This document shows positions 21,485-30,032 of a stretch of DNA of 64,000 bases, in pieces. The stretch is taken from the NCBI GenBank assembly GCA_024639145.1, contig JAHEIZ010000004.1:1-64000 (forward strand), given 5' to 3'. The DNA is from Actinomycetes bacterium (GTDB lineage Bacteria > Actinomycetota > Actinomycetes > S36-B12). Made by a program: the position numbers and the translations under genes. Each line of letters begins with the position of its first letter. Position 1 is the first letter of the stretch. Below the pieces are notes generated by a model, which was given only the letters and a program-made list of their open reading frames with translations, had not been told where the DNA came from and searched no databases.

Positions 21485-22302
21485 TGGGGTGGTTCGAAGC
21501 CCTTGTCCTGGGCATCGTCCAAGGACTCACGGAATTCCTGCCCGTGTCCTCCAGTGCACACATCCTCATCGTCTCCCAATTGTTCGGCTGGAACGATCCG
21601 GGCGCTGCATTCACTGCAGTCACACAGATCGGCACCGAGTGCGCAGTGCTCCTGTATTTCCGCAAGGACCTGATGCGCATCATCGGCACGTGGTGCCGCA
21701 GCCTCGTGAACCCTTCGCTGCGCAGGAATCTTGATGCACGAATGGGCTGGTACATCATCATCGGCACGATTCCTGTCGTGGTTCTCGGCGTGATCTTCGC
21801 AGATCAAATCGAAACCGTCGCCCGCAATCTGTGGCTCGTGTCCTTCACCTTGATCATCTTCGGCCTGATTCTCGGTTATGCCGATCGCATCGGACGCAAG
21901 CAGAAGTCACTCGCCAGCCTGAACTCCGGCCAGGGCATCATGTTCGGAATCGGCCAGGCATTTGCGCTCATCCCCGGTGTCTCGCGCTCAGGTGCAACGA
22001 TCTCCACTGGCTTGTTTCTCGGCTTCACTCGCGAGGCAGCGGCCCGCTACTCATTCCTACTTGCCATACCCGCGGTACTCGGTTCGGGCCTTTACGAGGC
22101 TCGCAAGATCGGCAGTGATGCGAGTGTTGCCTGGGGGCCGACCATCATGGCCACGATCATCGCGTTCGTGATCGGTTTCGCCGTGATCGCCTGGTTGTTG
22201 CGCTGGGTGAGCACGCGAAGCTTCACTCCCTTCGTCATCTACCGGGTAGGACTCGGCTTTGTCGTCATGATCCTGCTGGCGGCGGGAGTGCTGAGCTCAT
22301 GA
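21484..22302 (+). CDS. uppP: Undecaprenyl-diphosphatase
   Basis: GIVQGLTEFLPVSSSAH and IPGVSRSGATISTGLFLGF motifs; start overlaps the preceding stop. Confidence 0.96.
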   Translation: MGWFEALVLGIVQGLTEFLPVSSSAHILIVSQLFGWNDPGAAFTAVTQIGTECAVLLYFRKDLMRIIGTWCRSLVNPSLRRNLDARMGWYIIIGTIPVVVLGVIFADQIETVARNLWLVSFTLIIFGLILGYADRIGRKQKSLASLNSGQGIMFGIGQAFALIPGVSRSGATISTGLFLGFTREAAARYSFLLAIPAVLGSGLYEARKIGSDASVAWGPTIMATIIAFVIGFAVIAWLLRWVSTRSFTPFVIYRVGLGFVVMILLAAGVLSS

Positions 22303-22985
22303 CCACCGTGCTCCTCGTTCGGCATGGCCGGACCAAGGCCAATGCCGACGGAATCCTGGCCGGACACATGCCCGGCGTGAAGCTCGATACGCAAGGGCGC
22401 AAGCAGGCCGCAGAACTCGCGGAGCGCCTCTCCGAGGTCCGCATTCCGCGCATCATCAGCTCACCGCTCGAACGCACGGTTGCCACGGCTGATGCGATTG
22501 CCGCGTTTCAACGCCGGTCTGTCATCAGGGACATTGATGATCGCTTCGTCGAATGCAAGTACGGAGACTGGACAGGCCGAAAGCTCGGCGATCTCGCCAA
22601 GGAGCCGATGTGGTCGGTTGTGCAGGCACATCCGAGCGCCGCGGTGTTTCCCGGTGTCGAGGGCGAGAGCATGCGAGATATGCAGCATCGGGCCGTTGAG
22701 GGTGTCCGCGAATGGAATGAGACCGTGGGCAATGACGGGCTCTACGTGGTGGTCAGCCATGGGGATGTCATCAAGGCGATCCTGGCCGATGCCCTGGGCA
22801 TGCACCTTGATGCCTTCCAGCGCATCCGCGTTGATCCGGCCTCGCTGAGCATCGTGCAGTACACGTCACATCGACCCTTCGTCGTGCGTAGCAATGACTC
22901 GGGGGTTGATCTCGCGCGTCTCCTCAAGCCCGCACGATCGAAGGCGAAGTCGAGTGATGCCGCTGTCGGCGGAGGCAAGGGATGA
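22299..22985 (+). CDS. Histidine phosphatase superfamily protein (MSMEG_4193-type putative phosphomutase)
   Basis: VLLVRHGRTKANADGILAG; SSPLERTVATADAI; YVVVSHGDVIKAILADALG. Confidence 0.9.
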   Translation: MTTVLLVRHGRTKANADGILAGHMPGVKLDTQGRKQAAELAERLSEVRIPRIISSPLERTVATADAIAAFQRRSVIRDIDDRFVECKYGDWTGRKLGDLAKEPMWSVVQAHPSAAVFPGVEGESMRDMQHRAVEGVREWNETVGNDGLYVVVSHGDVIKAILADALGMHLDAFQRIRVDPASLSIVQYTSHRPFVVRSNDSGVDLARLLKPARSKAKSSDAAVGGGKG

Positions 22986-23548
22986 GCCGCCAGGTCTTCG
23001 AATTCCGCGATCCGGAGCGCTTCGTTGCTGGCACTGTCGGCATGCCGGGAGAGCGCACGTTCTTCCTTCAGGCACGTAAAGGGAACGCACTTACGAGCAT
23101 CGTGGCGGAGAAGGGTCAGGTCTCGGTACTCGCCGATCGCATTGACCAGCTCCTCGACGAGGTTCTCGAGACGCGTGAGGTCAACGTGGAGATCCCACCC
23201 GCCGGAGTTGATCTCATTGCCGACTCGGCACCACTCGATGCTCCGATCGTGGAGGAATTCCGAGTCGGGGCAATGGCGCTGGGCTGGGATGACGCCTCAT
23301 CGCATGTTGTCATCGAGGCGCATGCCATCAGCGAGGAGTTCGACGAGATCCCGGAACTGGCTGACGATGATGCCGAAGGTCCCGATTCGCTTCGCGTCTG
23401 GGTCACGGCCATCCAGGCGCGCTCATTCGCTGAGCGCGCTCGAGCAGTGGTCTCCGCGGGTCGGCCGCCCTGCCCGTTCTGCAATCAGCCTCTTGATGCC
23501 GGTGGTCATGTCTGCCCGCGCGCCAACGGCTACCGACGACGCACATGA
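22982..23548 (+). CDS. DUF3090 family protein
   Basis: FEFRDPERFVAGTVGMPGERTFFLQA N-terminus; C-terminal CPFCNQPLDAGGHVCPRANGYRRR; position between the phosphatase and the PI4K-like gene. Confidence 0.9.
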   Translation: MSRQVFEFRDPERFVAGTVGMPGERTFFLQARKGNALTSIVAEKGQVSVLADRIDQLLDEVLETREVNVEIPPAGVDLIADSAPLDAPIVEEFRVGAMALGWDDASSHVVIEAHAISEEFDEIPELADDDAEGPDSLRVWVTAIQARSFAERARAVVSAGRPPCPFCNQPLDAGGHVCPRANGYRRRT

Positions 23549-24351
23549 TCGAGCCGGTCCACGAATGGCTGAATGATCCACGACTGCTCACGGCATTGTC
23601 CGAGGGCGAGCTCACGGTCGAGGGTCGTCTCGCCGTGGCTTCAAATGCGACGCTTTTGTGCACTGTGCCGATTGAGGGCGATCGACTCCTGCACTGCGTC
23701 TACAAGCCGGTTGGCGGTGAGCGCCCGCTTTGGGATTTCCCCGACGGGACCCTTGGCCGCCGCGAGCTGGCGGCTTTCTCGCTCTCTGAGGCATTGGGCT
23801 GGCATCTGGTGCCGCCTACAGTGTGGCGTGAGGATGGCCCGGCCGGCCCGGGCATGTGCCAGGCCTGGATCGAAGAGTCCGAGAGCGCCGATGTCATCGA
23901 TGTCTGCGCGCCGACCGACGTACTGCCCGGCTGGATTCTCGTCATGACCGCTGAGGATCAGCAGGGCAACCCACTCCTTCTCGTGCATGCCGATCGCGCG
24001 GATCTCCATCGAGTGGCGGCATTCGATGCGCTGACGAACAATGCCGACCGTAAGGGCGGGCACGTGATTCTCGATTCCGATGACCGCATCTGGTGTATTG
24101 ATCACGGAGTGTCCTTCAATGTCGACGACAAGCTGCGCACTGTGCTCTGGGGTTGGGCAGGGGAGTCAATCGATGACGATGTCGTGAGGGATCTGATCAC
24201 TATCGAACCTCGGCTCGCGGAGATTCTTGAGCCCTGGCTGGCGCCGGAGGAGATCAGGGTCACCCAGCAGCGCCTGCGGTCACTCATTGACACCGGCACG
24301 ATGCCGCAGCCATCGCCCGAGTGGCCTGCGGTCCCGTGGCCGGTCTTCTAG
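23545..24351 (+). CDS. SCO1664-family protein, PI3/PI4-kinase-like fold
   Basis: CVYKPVGGERPLWDFPDGTLGRRELAAFSLSEALGWHLVPPTV plus ALTNNADRKGGHVILDSDDRIWCIDHGVSF (kinase-like Lys, catalytic Asp loop, metal Asp). Confidence 0.88.
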   Translation: MIEPVHEWLNDPRLLTALSEGELTVEGRLAVASNATLLCTVPIEGDRLLHCVYKPVGGERPLWDFPDGTLGRRELAAFSLSEALGWHLVPPTVWREDGPAGPGMCQAWIEESESADVIDVCAPTDVLPGWILVMTAEDQQGNPLLLVHADRADLHRVAAFDALTNNADRKGGHVILDSDDRIWCIDHGVSFNVDDKLRTVLWGWAGESIDDDVVRDLITIEPRLAEILEPWLAPEEIRVTQQRLRSLIDTGTMPQPSPEWPAVPWPVF

Positions 24352-24369
24352 TCGCACTAGGCTGATCGG

Positions 24370-25596
24370 GTGAAGTCGTGGAGCGTGCCGGCACCGGCGA
24401 AGATCCCGGGCCTGGCGCCTGCCCTGTCGTTGATGGATACAGGTACCGGAACCATCAGGCCAACCGATCCGCAGGGCACGGCGCGTATGTATGTCTGCGG
24501 CATCACGCCCTACGACGCTACCCACATGGGTCACGCGGCCACCTACGTCGCATTCGACATGGTGCAACGAGTCTGGCGCGATGGTGGTCACCCGGTGCTG
24601 TATGTGCAGAACGTCACGGATATTGATGATCCCCTGCTCGAGCGCGCTGTTGCCGTGGGAGAGGACTGGCAGGTGATCGCCGAGAGAGAGACCGCGCTCT
24701 TCCGTGAGGACATGACAGCCCTCAATGTGCTGGCACCGGATCACTACATAGGTGCCGTCGAGGCGATTCCCTCGGTAGCGGGCTACGTGCAGTCGCTCCA
24801 AGAGCGAGGCGTGGTCTACGCAGTCGACGAGGATCTCTATTTCTCAGTGGGCAGCGATCCTGCCTTCGGCAGCGTGGCCCATCTCGATGAGTCGGAGATG
24901 ATTCGGATCTTCGCCGAGCGCGGGGGCGATCCTGATCGCCCCGGGAAGCGGCATCCACTCGATTGCCTCCTGTGGCAGGCCGCCCGACCGGAAGAGCCGT
25001 CGTGGGATACAGCACTCGGGCATGGCCGTCCCGGCTGGCATATCGAGTGCACCGCCATTGCCCTCGACTACCTCGGCATGGGCATTGAGGTGCAAGGCGG
25101 CGGCAGTGATCTCGCATTCCCTCATCATGAGATGGGAGCCTCCGAGGCTCAGGTCATTCGCGAGGAGTACCCCTACGCACAGCACTACGTGCATGCGGGA
25201 ATGGTCGCCTGGCAGGGACACAAGATGTCGAAGTCGCGCGGAAATCTCGTATTCGTGTCCGTGCTGCGAGCCGAGGGGCACGATCCAATGGCCATCCGGC
25301 TCTCGCTTCTCGCGCACCACTACCGCAGCAATTGGTCCTGGACTCCGCATGGCCTGCAGGGTGCCACCGACCGTCTCGGCCTCTGGCGAAGTGCAGTGGC
25401 GTGCGCTGCCGGAGATGAGGCAGCGCCTTACATCACGCGAATCCGCGAGCATCTGGCCAATGATCTCCAGACGGCTGCGGCCCTCGACGTCATGGACGCA
25501 TGGAGTGTCAAGGCAATGACCGGTGCCGGCACGGACACCGATGCTCCGGCGCAGATGTCAGCCCTGTGTGACTCGCTGCTCGGCGTACGTCTATAA
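24370..25596 (+). CDS. mshC: Cysteine--1-D-myo-inosityl 2-amino-2-deoxy-alpha-D-glucopyranoside ligase (mycothiol biosynthesis)
   Basis: CysRS-like motifs [73 protein letters not shown]. Confidence 0.95.
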   Translation: MKSWSVPAPAKIPGLAPALSLMDTGTGTIRPTDPQGTARMYVCGITPYDATHMGHAATYVAFDMVQRVWRDGGHPVLYVQNVTDIDDPLLERAVAVGEDWQVIAERETALFREDMTALNVLAPDHYIGAVEAIPSVAGYVQSLQERGVVYAVDEDLYFSVGSDPAFGSVAHLDESEMIRIFAERGGDPDRPGKRHPLDCLLWQAARPEEPSWDTALGHGRPGWHIECTAIALDYLGMGIEVQGGGSDLAFPHHEMGASEAQVIREEYPYAQHYVHAGMVAWQGHKMSKSRGNLVFVSVLRAEGHDPMAIRLSLLAHHYRSNWSWTPHGLQGATDRLGLWRSAVACAAGDEAAPYITRIREHLANDLQTAAALDVMDAWSVKAMTGAGTDTDAPAQMSALCDSLLGVRL

Positions 25597-25600
25597 ACAG

Positions 25601-26626
25601 CTACTTCTTTTCGGAGTGGCCACCGAAGGCCTTGCGCATTGCGCTCAGCACCTTGCCTGCGTAGGTGCCGTTGCCCTGTGACTCGAAGCGTTCGTACAGC
25701 GCCGCGGTGAGCACCGGGGCCGGTACGCCCTCGTCGATGGCGGCGATTGCAGTCCAGCGTCCCTCGCCGGAGTCAGAGACGCGGCCGCCGAACTCTTCGA
25801 GACCAGGTGACTGGTGAAGGGCGTTAGCCGTGAGGTCGAGTAGCCAAGAGCCGACGACGCTGCCGCGACGCCATAGCTCGGCGACGGCAGGAATATCGAT
25901 GTCGTACTGGTAGAACTCCGGGTTGCTCATCGGGGCGGTCTCGGCATCGGCGTCGCGAGAGGCCTTGCCCGCATTGGCGTGCTTGAGAATGTTCAGGCCC
26001 TCGGCATACGCGGCCATCAACCCGTACTCGATGCCGTTGTGCACCATCTTCACGAAATGGCCGGCACCGCTGGGGCCGCAGTGCAGCCAGCCGGTCTCTT
26101 CGGGGGCGACGTCGCCGCTGCGCCCAGGCGTGCGTTCTGCGGTGGCGAATCCGGGAGCGATGGTGTCCCACAGGGGTGCGAGTCGATTCACCGCAGAGTC
26201 ATTCCCGCCGATCATCAGGCAGTAACCGCGCTCGAGACCCCACACGCCGCCTGAGGTGCCGACATCGAGGAAGTCGATGCCCTTGTCGGCAGCCTGGGCC
26301 GAGTGCCGGATGTCGTCGCGGTAGTACGAGTTGCCGCCGTCGATGAGCGTGTCGCCGGGGCTCAGGAGGCCCAGGAGTTCACTGACCACGGAATCGGTGA
26401 TGCGACCGGCCGGAACCATGACCCAGATGGTGCGTGGTGCGGGCATTGCCGCCACGAGTTCGGCCAGGCTGGCCGCACCGGTGGCTCCATCGGCCACCAG
26501 GGGAGCAACGGCCGCGGGATCCGGGTCATAGGCAAAGGCCTGGTGTCCGCCGCGCATGGCACGCCGCACGAGGTTGGCACCCATGCGGCCGCAGCCGACC
26601 ATTCCCAGGGTTACTGACTGGCTCAC
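25601..26626 (-). CDS. gnd: 6-phosphogluconate dehydrogenase, decarboxylating (short type)
   Basis: GMVGCGRMGANLVRRAMRGGH, DVGTSGGVWGLERGYCLMIGG, GHFVKMVHNGIEYGLMAAYAEG. Confidence 0.94.
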   Translation of the reverse strand: MSQSVTLGMVGCGRMGANLVRRAMRGGHQAFAYDPDPAAVAPLVADGATGAASLAELVAAMPAPRTIWVMVPAGRITDSVVSELLGLLSPGDTLIDGGNSYYRDDIRHSAQAADKGIDFLDVGTSGGVWGLERGYCLMIGGNDSAVNRLAPLWDTIAPGFATAERTPGRSGDVAPEETGWLHCGPSGAGHFVKMVHNGIEYGLMAAYAEGLNILKHANAGKASRDADAETAPMSNPEFYQYDIDIPAVAELWRRGSVVGSWLLDLTANALHQSPGLEEFGGRVSDSGEGRWTAIAAIDEGVPAPVLTAALYERFESQGNGTYAGKVLSAMRKAFGGHSEKK

Positions 26627-26682
26627 GCGGACTCCTCGCGGTCAATGCGCCTCGTAGGTGGCAGCAGTGCAAGGCTAGTGCC

Positions 26683-28314
26683 ATGACCACGGCCGCCCTC
26701 TCGTCCGACAGTCCTCTCGACACATCTGCCTGGGCTGCCTTGCGCGCCCTCGCCGAGGGCATGGAGGGCACCACCATTCGTTCCCTCGTCGAGGCAGATG
26801 ATTCACGGCCCGGGCGACTAACACTCGATGCGGCCGGACTCAGCCTCGACTTCTCGCGCCAGCGTGTCACCGACGAAGTCCTGGCGCAGTTGCGTGAGCT
26901 CGCCGAGCAGCGGGGCGTGGCCCCGGCACGTGCGGCAATGCTCGAAGGCGCGCACATTAATACCACCGAGGATCGCGCAGTGCTGCACACCGCATTGCGT
27001 CGACGCGGCGAGCTGTCTCTCATCGTCGATGGCCAGGACATCTCCGCCGATGTCCATGACGTCCTGGACCGCATGGGTCATTTCGCCGAGCGCGTGCGAT
27101 CAGGCGAGTGGAAGGGTGCGACAGGTCAGCGGATCCGCACAGTCGTCAACATCGGTATCGGCGGCTCTGATCTCGGTCCGGCGATGGCCTATCTGGCGCT
27201 GCGTGCCTTCAGCGACCGAGATCTTGCCTTCCATTTCGTCTCGAATGTTGACCCCACCGATCTGGCCGAGGCCATTCGCGATCTCGACCCGGCGACGACT
27301 CTGTTCATCGTCGCCTCCAAGACCTTCACGACCCTCGAGACAATGACGAATGCCGAGGCGGCACGACGTTGGCTCGTGAACGATCTTGGTCCCGATTCCG
27401 TCTCGCATCACTTCGTCGCGGTCTCCACGAATGCGTCAGCAGTATCAGCTTTCGGCATCGATCCTGCGCACATGTTCGGCTTCTGGGATTGGGTCGGCGG
27501 GCGCTACTCCATGGATTCCGCCATCGGTCTGTCGACCATGATCGCGATTGGCTCCGATGGCTTTGCGCAGCTGCTTGATGGCTTCCGTGCGATGGACGAG
27601 CACTTTGCCAGTGCACCCGCAGAGGCGAATCTGCCGCTCCACCTTGGCCTTCTGAGTGTGTGGAACCGCAACTTCCTTGACATCGAGACCACGGCAGTCC
27701 TGCCGTACTCGCAGTACCTGTCGCGCTTCCCGGCGTACCTTCAGCAGCTCACCATGGAGAGCAACGGCAAGAGCGTGCGGCGCGATGGCACCCCTGTGGA
27801 CTATGAGACAGGCGGGATTTTCTGGGGCGAGCCCGGCACCAATGGGCAGCATTCGTTCTATCAACTTCTCCACCAGGGCACCGATACTGTCGCCTGCGAC
27901 ATCATCGTCGTTGTGCAGTCGGAGAATCCTGACGGCGACCAGCAGGCGATGCTCGTGGCGAATGCTCTCGCGCAGGCTTCGGTGCTCTCCATCGGCCGCG
28001 ATGCGGCACAGGTCGCTGCTGATGGAACGCCCGCCGCACTCGTGCCGCACAAGGTGATGCCCGGAGATCGTCCGGTGAATCTCATCATGCTGGAACGACT
28101 CGATCCCGCTGCTCTCGGTGCGCTCGTCGCGCTCTATGAGCACAGCGTGTTCGTGCAAGGCGTCATCTGGGGGATTGATTCATTCGATCAGTGGGGAGTC
28201 GAACTCGGCAAGAAGGTTGCCATGGGGATCTTGAGCCAATTGGTGGAGGGAATTCCTGCAGATGTCGATGCCTCCACCCGGGCATCCATAGCGCGCTACG
28301 AGGCCCTGCGCTAG
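26683..28314 (+). CDS. pgi: Glucose-6-phosphate isomerase
   Basis: VNIGIGGSDLGPAMAYLAL, GGRYSMDSAIGL, MESNGKSV, GEPGTNGQHSFYQLLHQGTD, FDQWGVELGKKVA. Start at MTTAALSS rather than the ORF start 26434. Confidence 0.96.
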   Translation: MTTAALSSDSPLDTSAWAALRALAEGMEGTTIRSLVEADDSRPGRLTLDAAGLSLDFSRQRVTDEVLAQLRELAEQRGVAPARAAMLEGAHINTTEDRAVLHTALRRRGELSLIVDGQDISADVHDVLDRMGHFAERVRSGEWKGATGQRIRTVVNIGIGGSDLGPAMAYLALRAFSDRDLAFHFVSNVDPTDLAEAIRDLDPATTLFIVASKTFTTLETMTNAEAARRWLVNDLGPDSVSHHFVAVSTNASAVSAFGIDPAHMFGFWDWVGGRYSMDSAIGLSTMIAIGSDGFAQLLDGFRAMDEHFASAPAEANLPLHLGLLSVWNRNFLDIETTAVLPYSQYLSRFPAYLQQLTMESNGKSVRRDGTPVDYETGGIFWGEPGTNGQHSFYQLLHQGTDTVACDIIVVVQSENPDGDQQAMLVANALAQASVLSIGRDAAQVAADGTPAALVPHKVMPGDRPVNLIMLERLDPAALGALVALYEHSVFVQGVIWGIDSFDQWGVELGKKVAMGILSQLVEGIPADVDASTRASIARYEALR

Positions 28315-29159
28315 TCGTTGGAACCGCGGCGACGCAGGTAGCGCTCGAACTCACGGGCAATAGCCTCGCCACTTGCCTCGGGCAAATCAGCGGTGTCGCG
28401 CGCTTCTTCGAGTTGTTTGACGTATTCCTCGATCTCGTCGTCCTCCGCAGCCAGTTCGTCGACGCCGGCTTCCCACGCACGTGCGTCCTCAGGCAGATCT
28501 CCGAGCGGAACAGGCACGTCGAGAATGTCCTCGATGCGGCCGACTAGCGCCAAGGTGGCCTTCGGGCACGGCGGTGCCGCGACGTAATGCGGAACGGCAG
28601 CCCAGAGGCTTATCGCCGGAATCTCGAACCGCGTGCATGCTTCCTGGATCACGCCCACTATGCCGGTCGGTCCTTCGTAGTGAGAAGCCTCGATTCCCAT
28701 CTCGTCGCACAGGGAGAGATCGGTCGAGGAACCGGTGACCGGAACCGGTCGCGTATGCGGGCTGTCGGAGAGCAAGGCTCCGAGAGTGATGACGAGTTGC
28801 ACGTCGAGCTCGGCAGCGAGCGCGAGGATCTCTCGGGTGAACTGCTGCCATTTCATATTCGGCTCCACGCCCTGCACGAGGATTACATCGCGCGGCGACA
28901 GCGGTAACCGCGCGACGTAAAGTCGAGTCCCGGGCCAGGTGAGCTGGCGAACGCCGGCCTCATCGATGGCGATCATCGGGCGATTGACCTGATAGTCGTA
29001 GTACTCCTCGGAATCGAGCTCAGTGAGAAGCTGCGCATCCCATGCATCGATCAGGTGGGCAATCGTTCCGCTCGCGGAGTCACCTGCGTCATTCCAGCCC
29101 TCGAATGCGCAGACCATGACCGGGTCCACGAGTACGGGAAGCTCGTCGTACTCGATCAT
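28311..29159 (-). CDS. PAC2 family protein
   Basis: MVCAFEGWNDAGDSASGTIAHLI, TLGALLSDSPHTRPVPVTGSS, ISLWAAVPHYVAAPPCPKATLAL. Start MIEYDEL, ATGA overlap. Confidence 0.9.
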   Translation of the reverse strand: MIEYDELPVLVDPVMVCAFEGWNDAGDSASGTIAHLIDAWDAQLLTELDSEEYYDYQVNRPMIAIDEAGVRQLTWPGTRLYVARLPLSPRDVILVQGVEPNMKWQQFTREILALAAELDVQLVITLGALLSDSPHTRPVPVTGSSTDLSLCDEMGIEASHYEGPTGIVGVIQEACTRFEIPAISLWAAVPHYVAAPPCPKATLALVGRIEDILDVPVPLGDLPEDARAWEAGVDELAAEDDEIEEYVKQLEEARDTADLPEASGEAIAREFERYLRRRGSND

Positions 29160-29986
29160 CAGCCCTCCTCGCCTGCGGCATCGTGCACCGTGGTGATCCA
29201 GCCTGCCACGAGTGCGGGCCATTGCAGAGGTACGTCGTGAATCGCTCCCTGCCAGATCTGAAGATTGAACTCACCGATCTCCTGAAGTCGACGTTCAACC
29301 AAGGCATCCAGTGCACGGGAGTCCGTGCAGAGAACTGCCCACGTATCGAGTCGACGTGCGCGAATGTCAGACACGCTGTCGTAATCGAGCAGGCCGTCGA
29401 GCACCTCCATGTGCCGATCAACGCCGATTCGAGTACGGATGACGCCATCGGCCTCGATGAATGTAGGGGCGAGGGCGGCACGGATCTCCTCGGACCAGTA
29501 CGAAGCAAGATTCCCGGTGGAGATGAGGCGCCAGAGCTCATCGACGCGAATATTCAGGGCAGGCGGCCGCAGTCGTTCGCGTACCTCGGCGCGATCGCCC
29601 ATGTCCCCAGGGCCGCGCAGTCCGCCGTCGAGCAGGCCGATGGTGCGCACCCTGTCGGGATCCGCGGCGCCAAGCCGGGCCGCCACGGCGGCGCCCCAGG
29701 AGTGACCGATGACAGTGGCGGTACTCACGCCACGCGCATCCATGACCTCGATGACGTCCTGGGCGCATCGTTCGATGGAGAAGTCGGCGCCAAGCGGGGT
29801 GTCGGACAGCCCATGCCCTCGTTGATCAAGGCGCAGGATGCGCGGAGCCTGCAGGTACGTGCAGACGGGATCCCAGAAGTGGCGCTGCTGGGAGAGTCCG
29901 TGCAGCAGCACGAGGGCATCAGTGCCGCTTCCCTCGTCACTGCCGTGCAGAACCTGCTCATCTGAGGTCTCCACGGTCCAGGACAT
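29159..29986 (-). CDS. Alpha/beta hydrolase
   Basis: VLLHGLSQQRHFWDPVCTYL, RILRLDQRGHGLSDTP, VIGHSWGAAVAARLG (GxSxG). Start at MSWTVET. Confidence 0.92.
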   Translation of the reverse strand: MSWTVETSDEQVLHGSDEGSGTDALVLLHGLSQQRHFWDPVCTYLQAPRILRLDQRGHGLSDTPLGADFSIERCAQDVIEVMDARGVSTATVIGHSWGAAVAARLGAADPDRVRTIGLLDGGLRGPGDMGDRAEVRERLRPPALNIRVDELWRLISTGNLASYWSEEIRAALAPTFIEADGVIRTRIGVDRHMEVLDGLLDYDSVSDIRARRLDTWAVLCTDSRALDALVERRLQEIGEFNLQIWQGAIHDVPLQWPALVAGWITTVHDAAGEEG

Positions 29987-30032
29987 GTCTCCACCGTAGC
30001 GTCTCAACGCTTGCAGGTAGGCTTGCCTAACT

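Noticed and set aside
26434-26682. N-terminal extension of the pgi ORF
   Set aside because: Overlaps gnd antisense; pgi homology begins near MTTAALSS at 26683.
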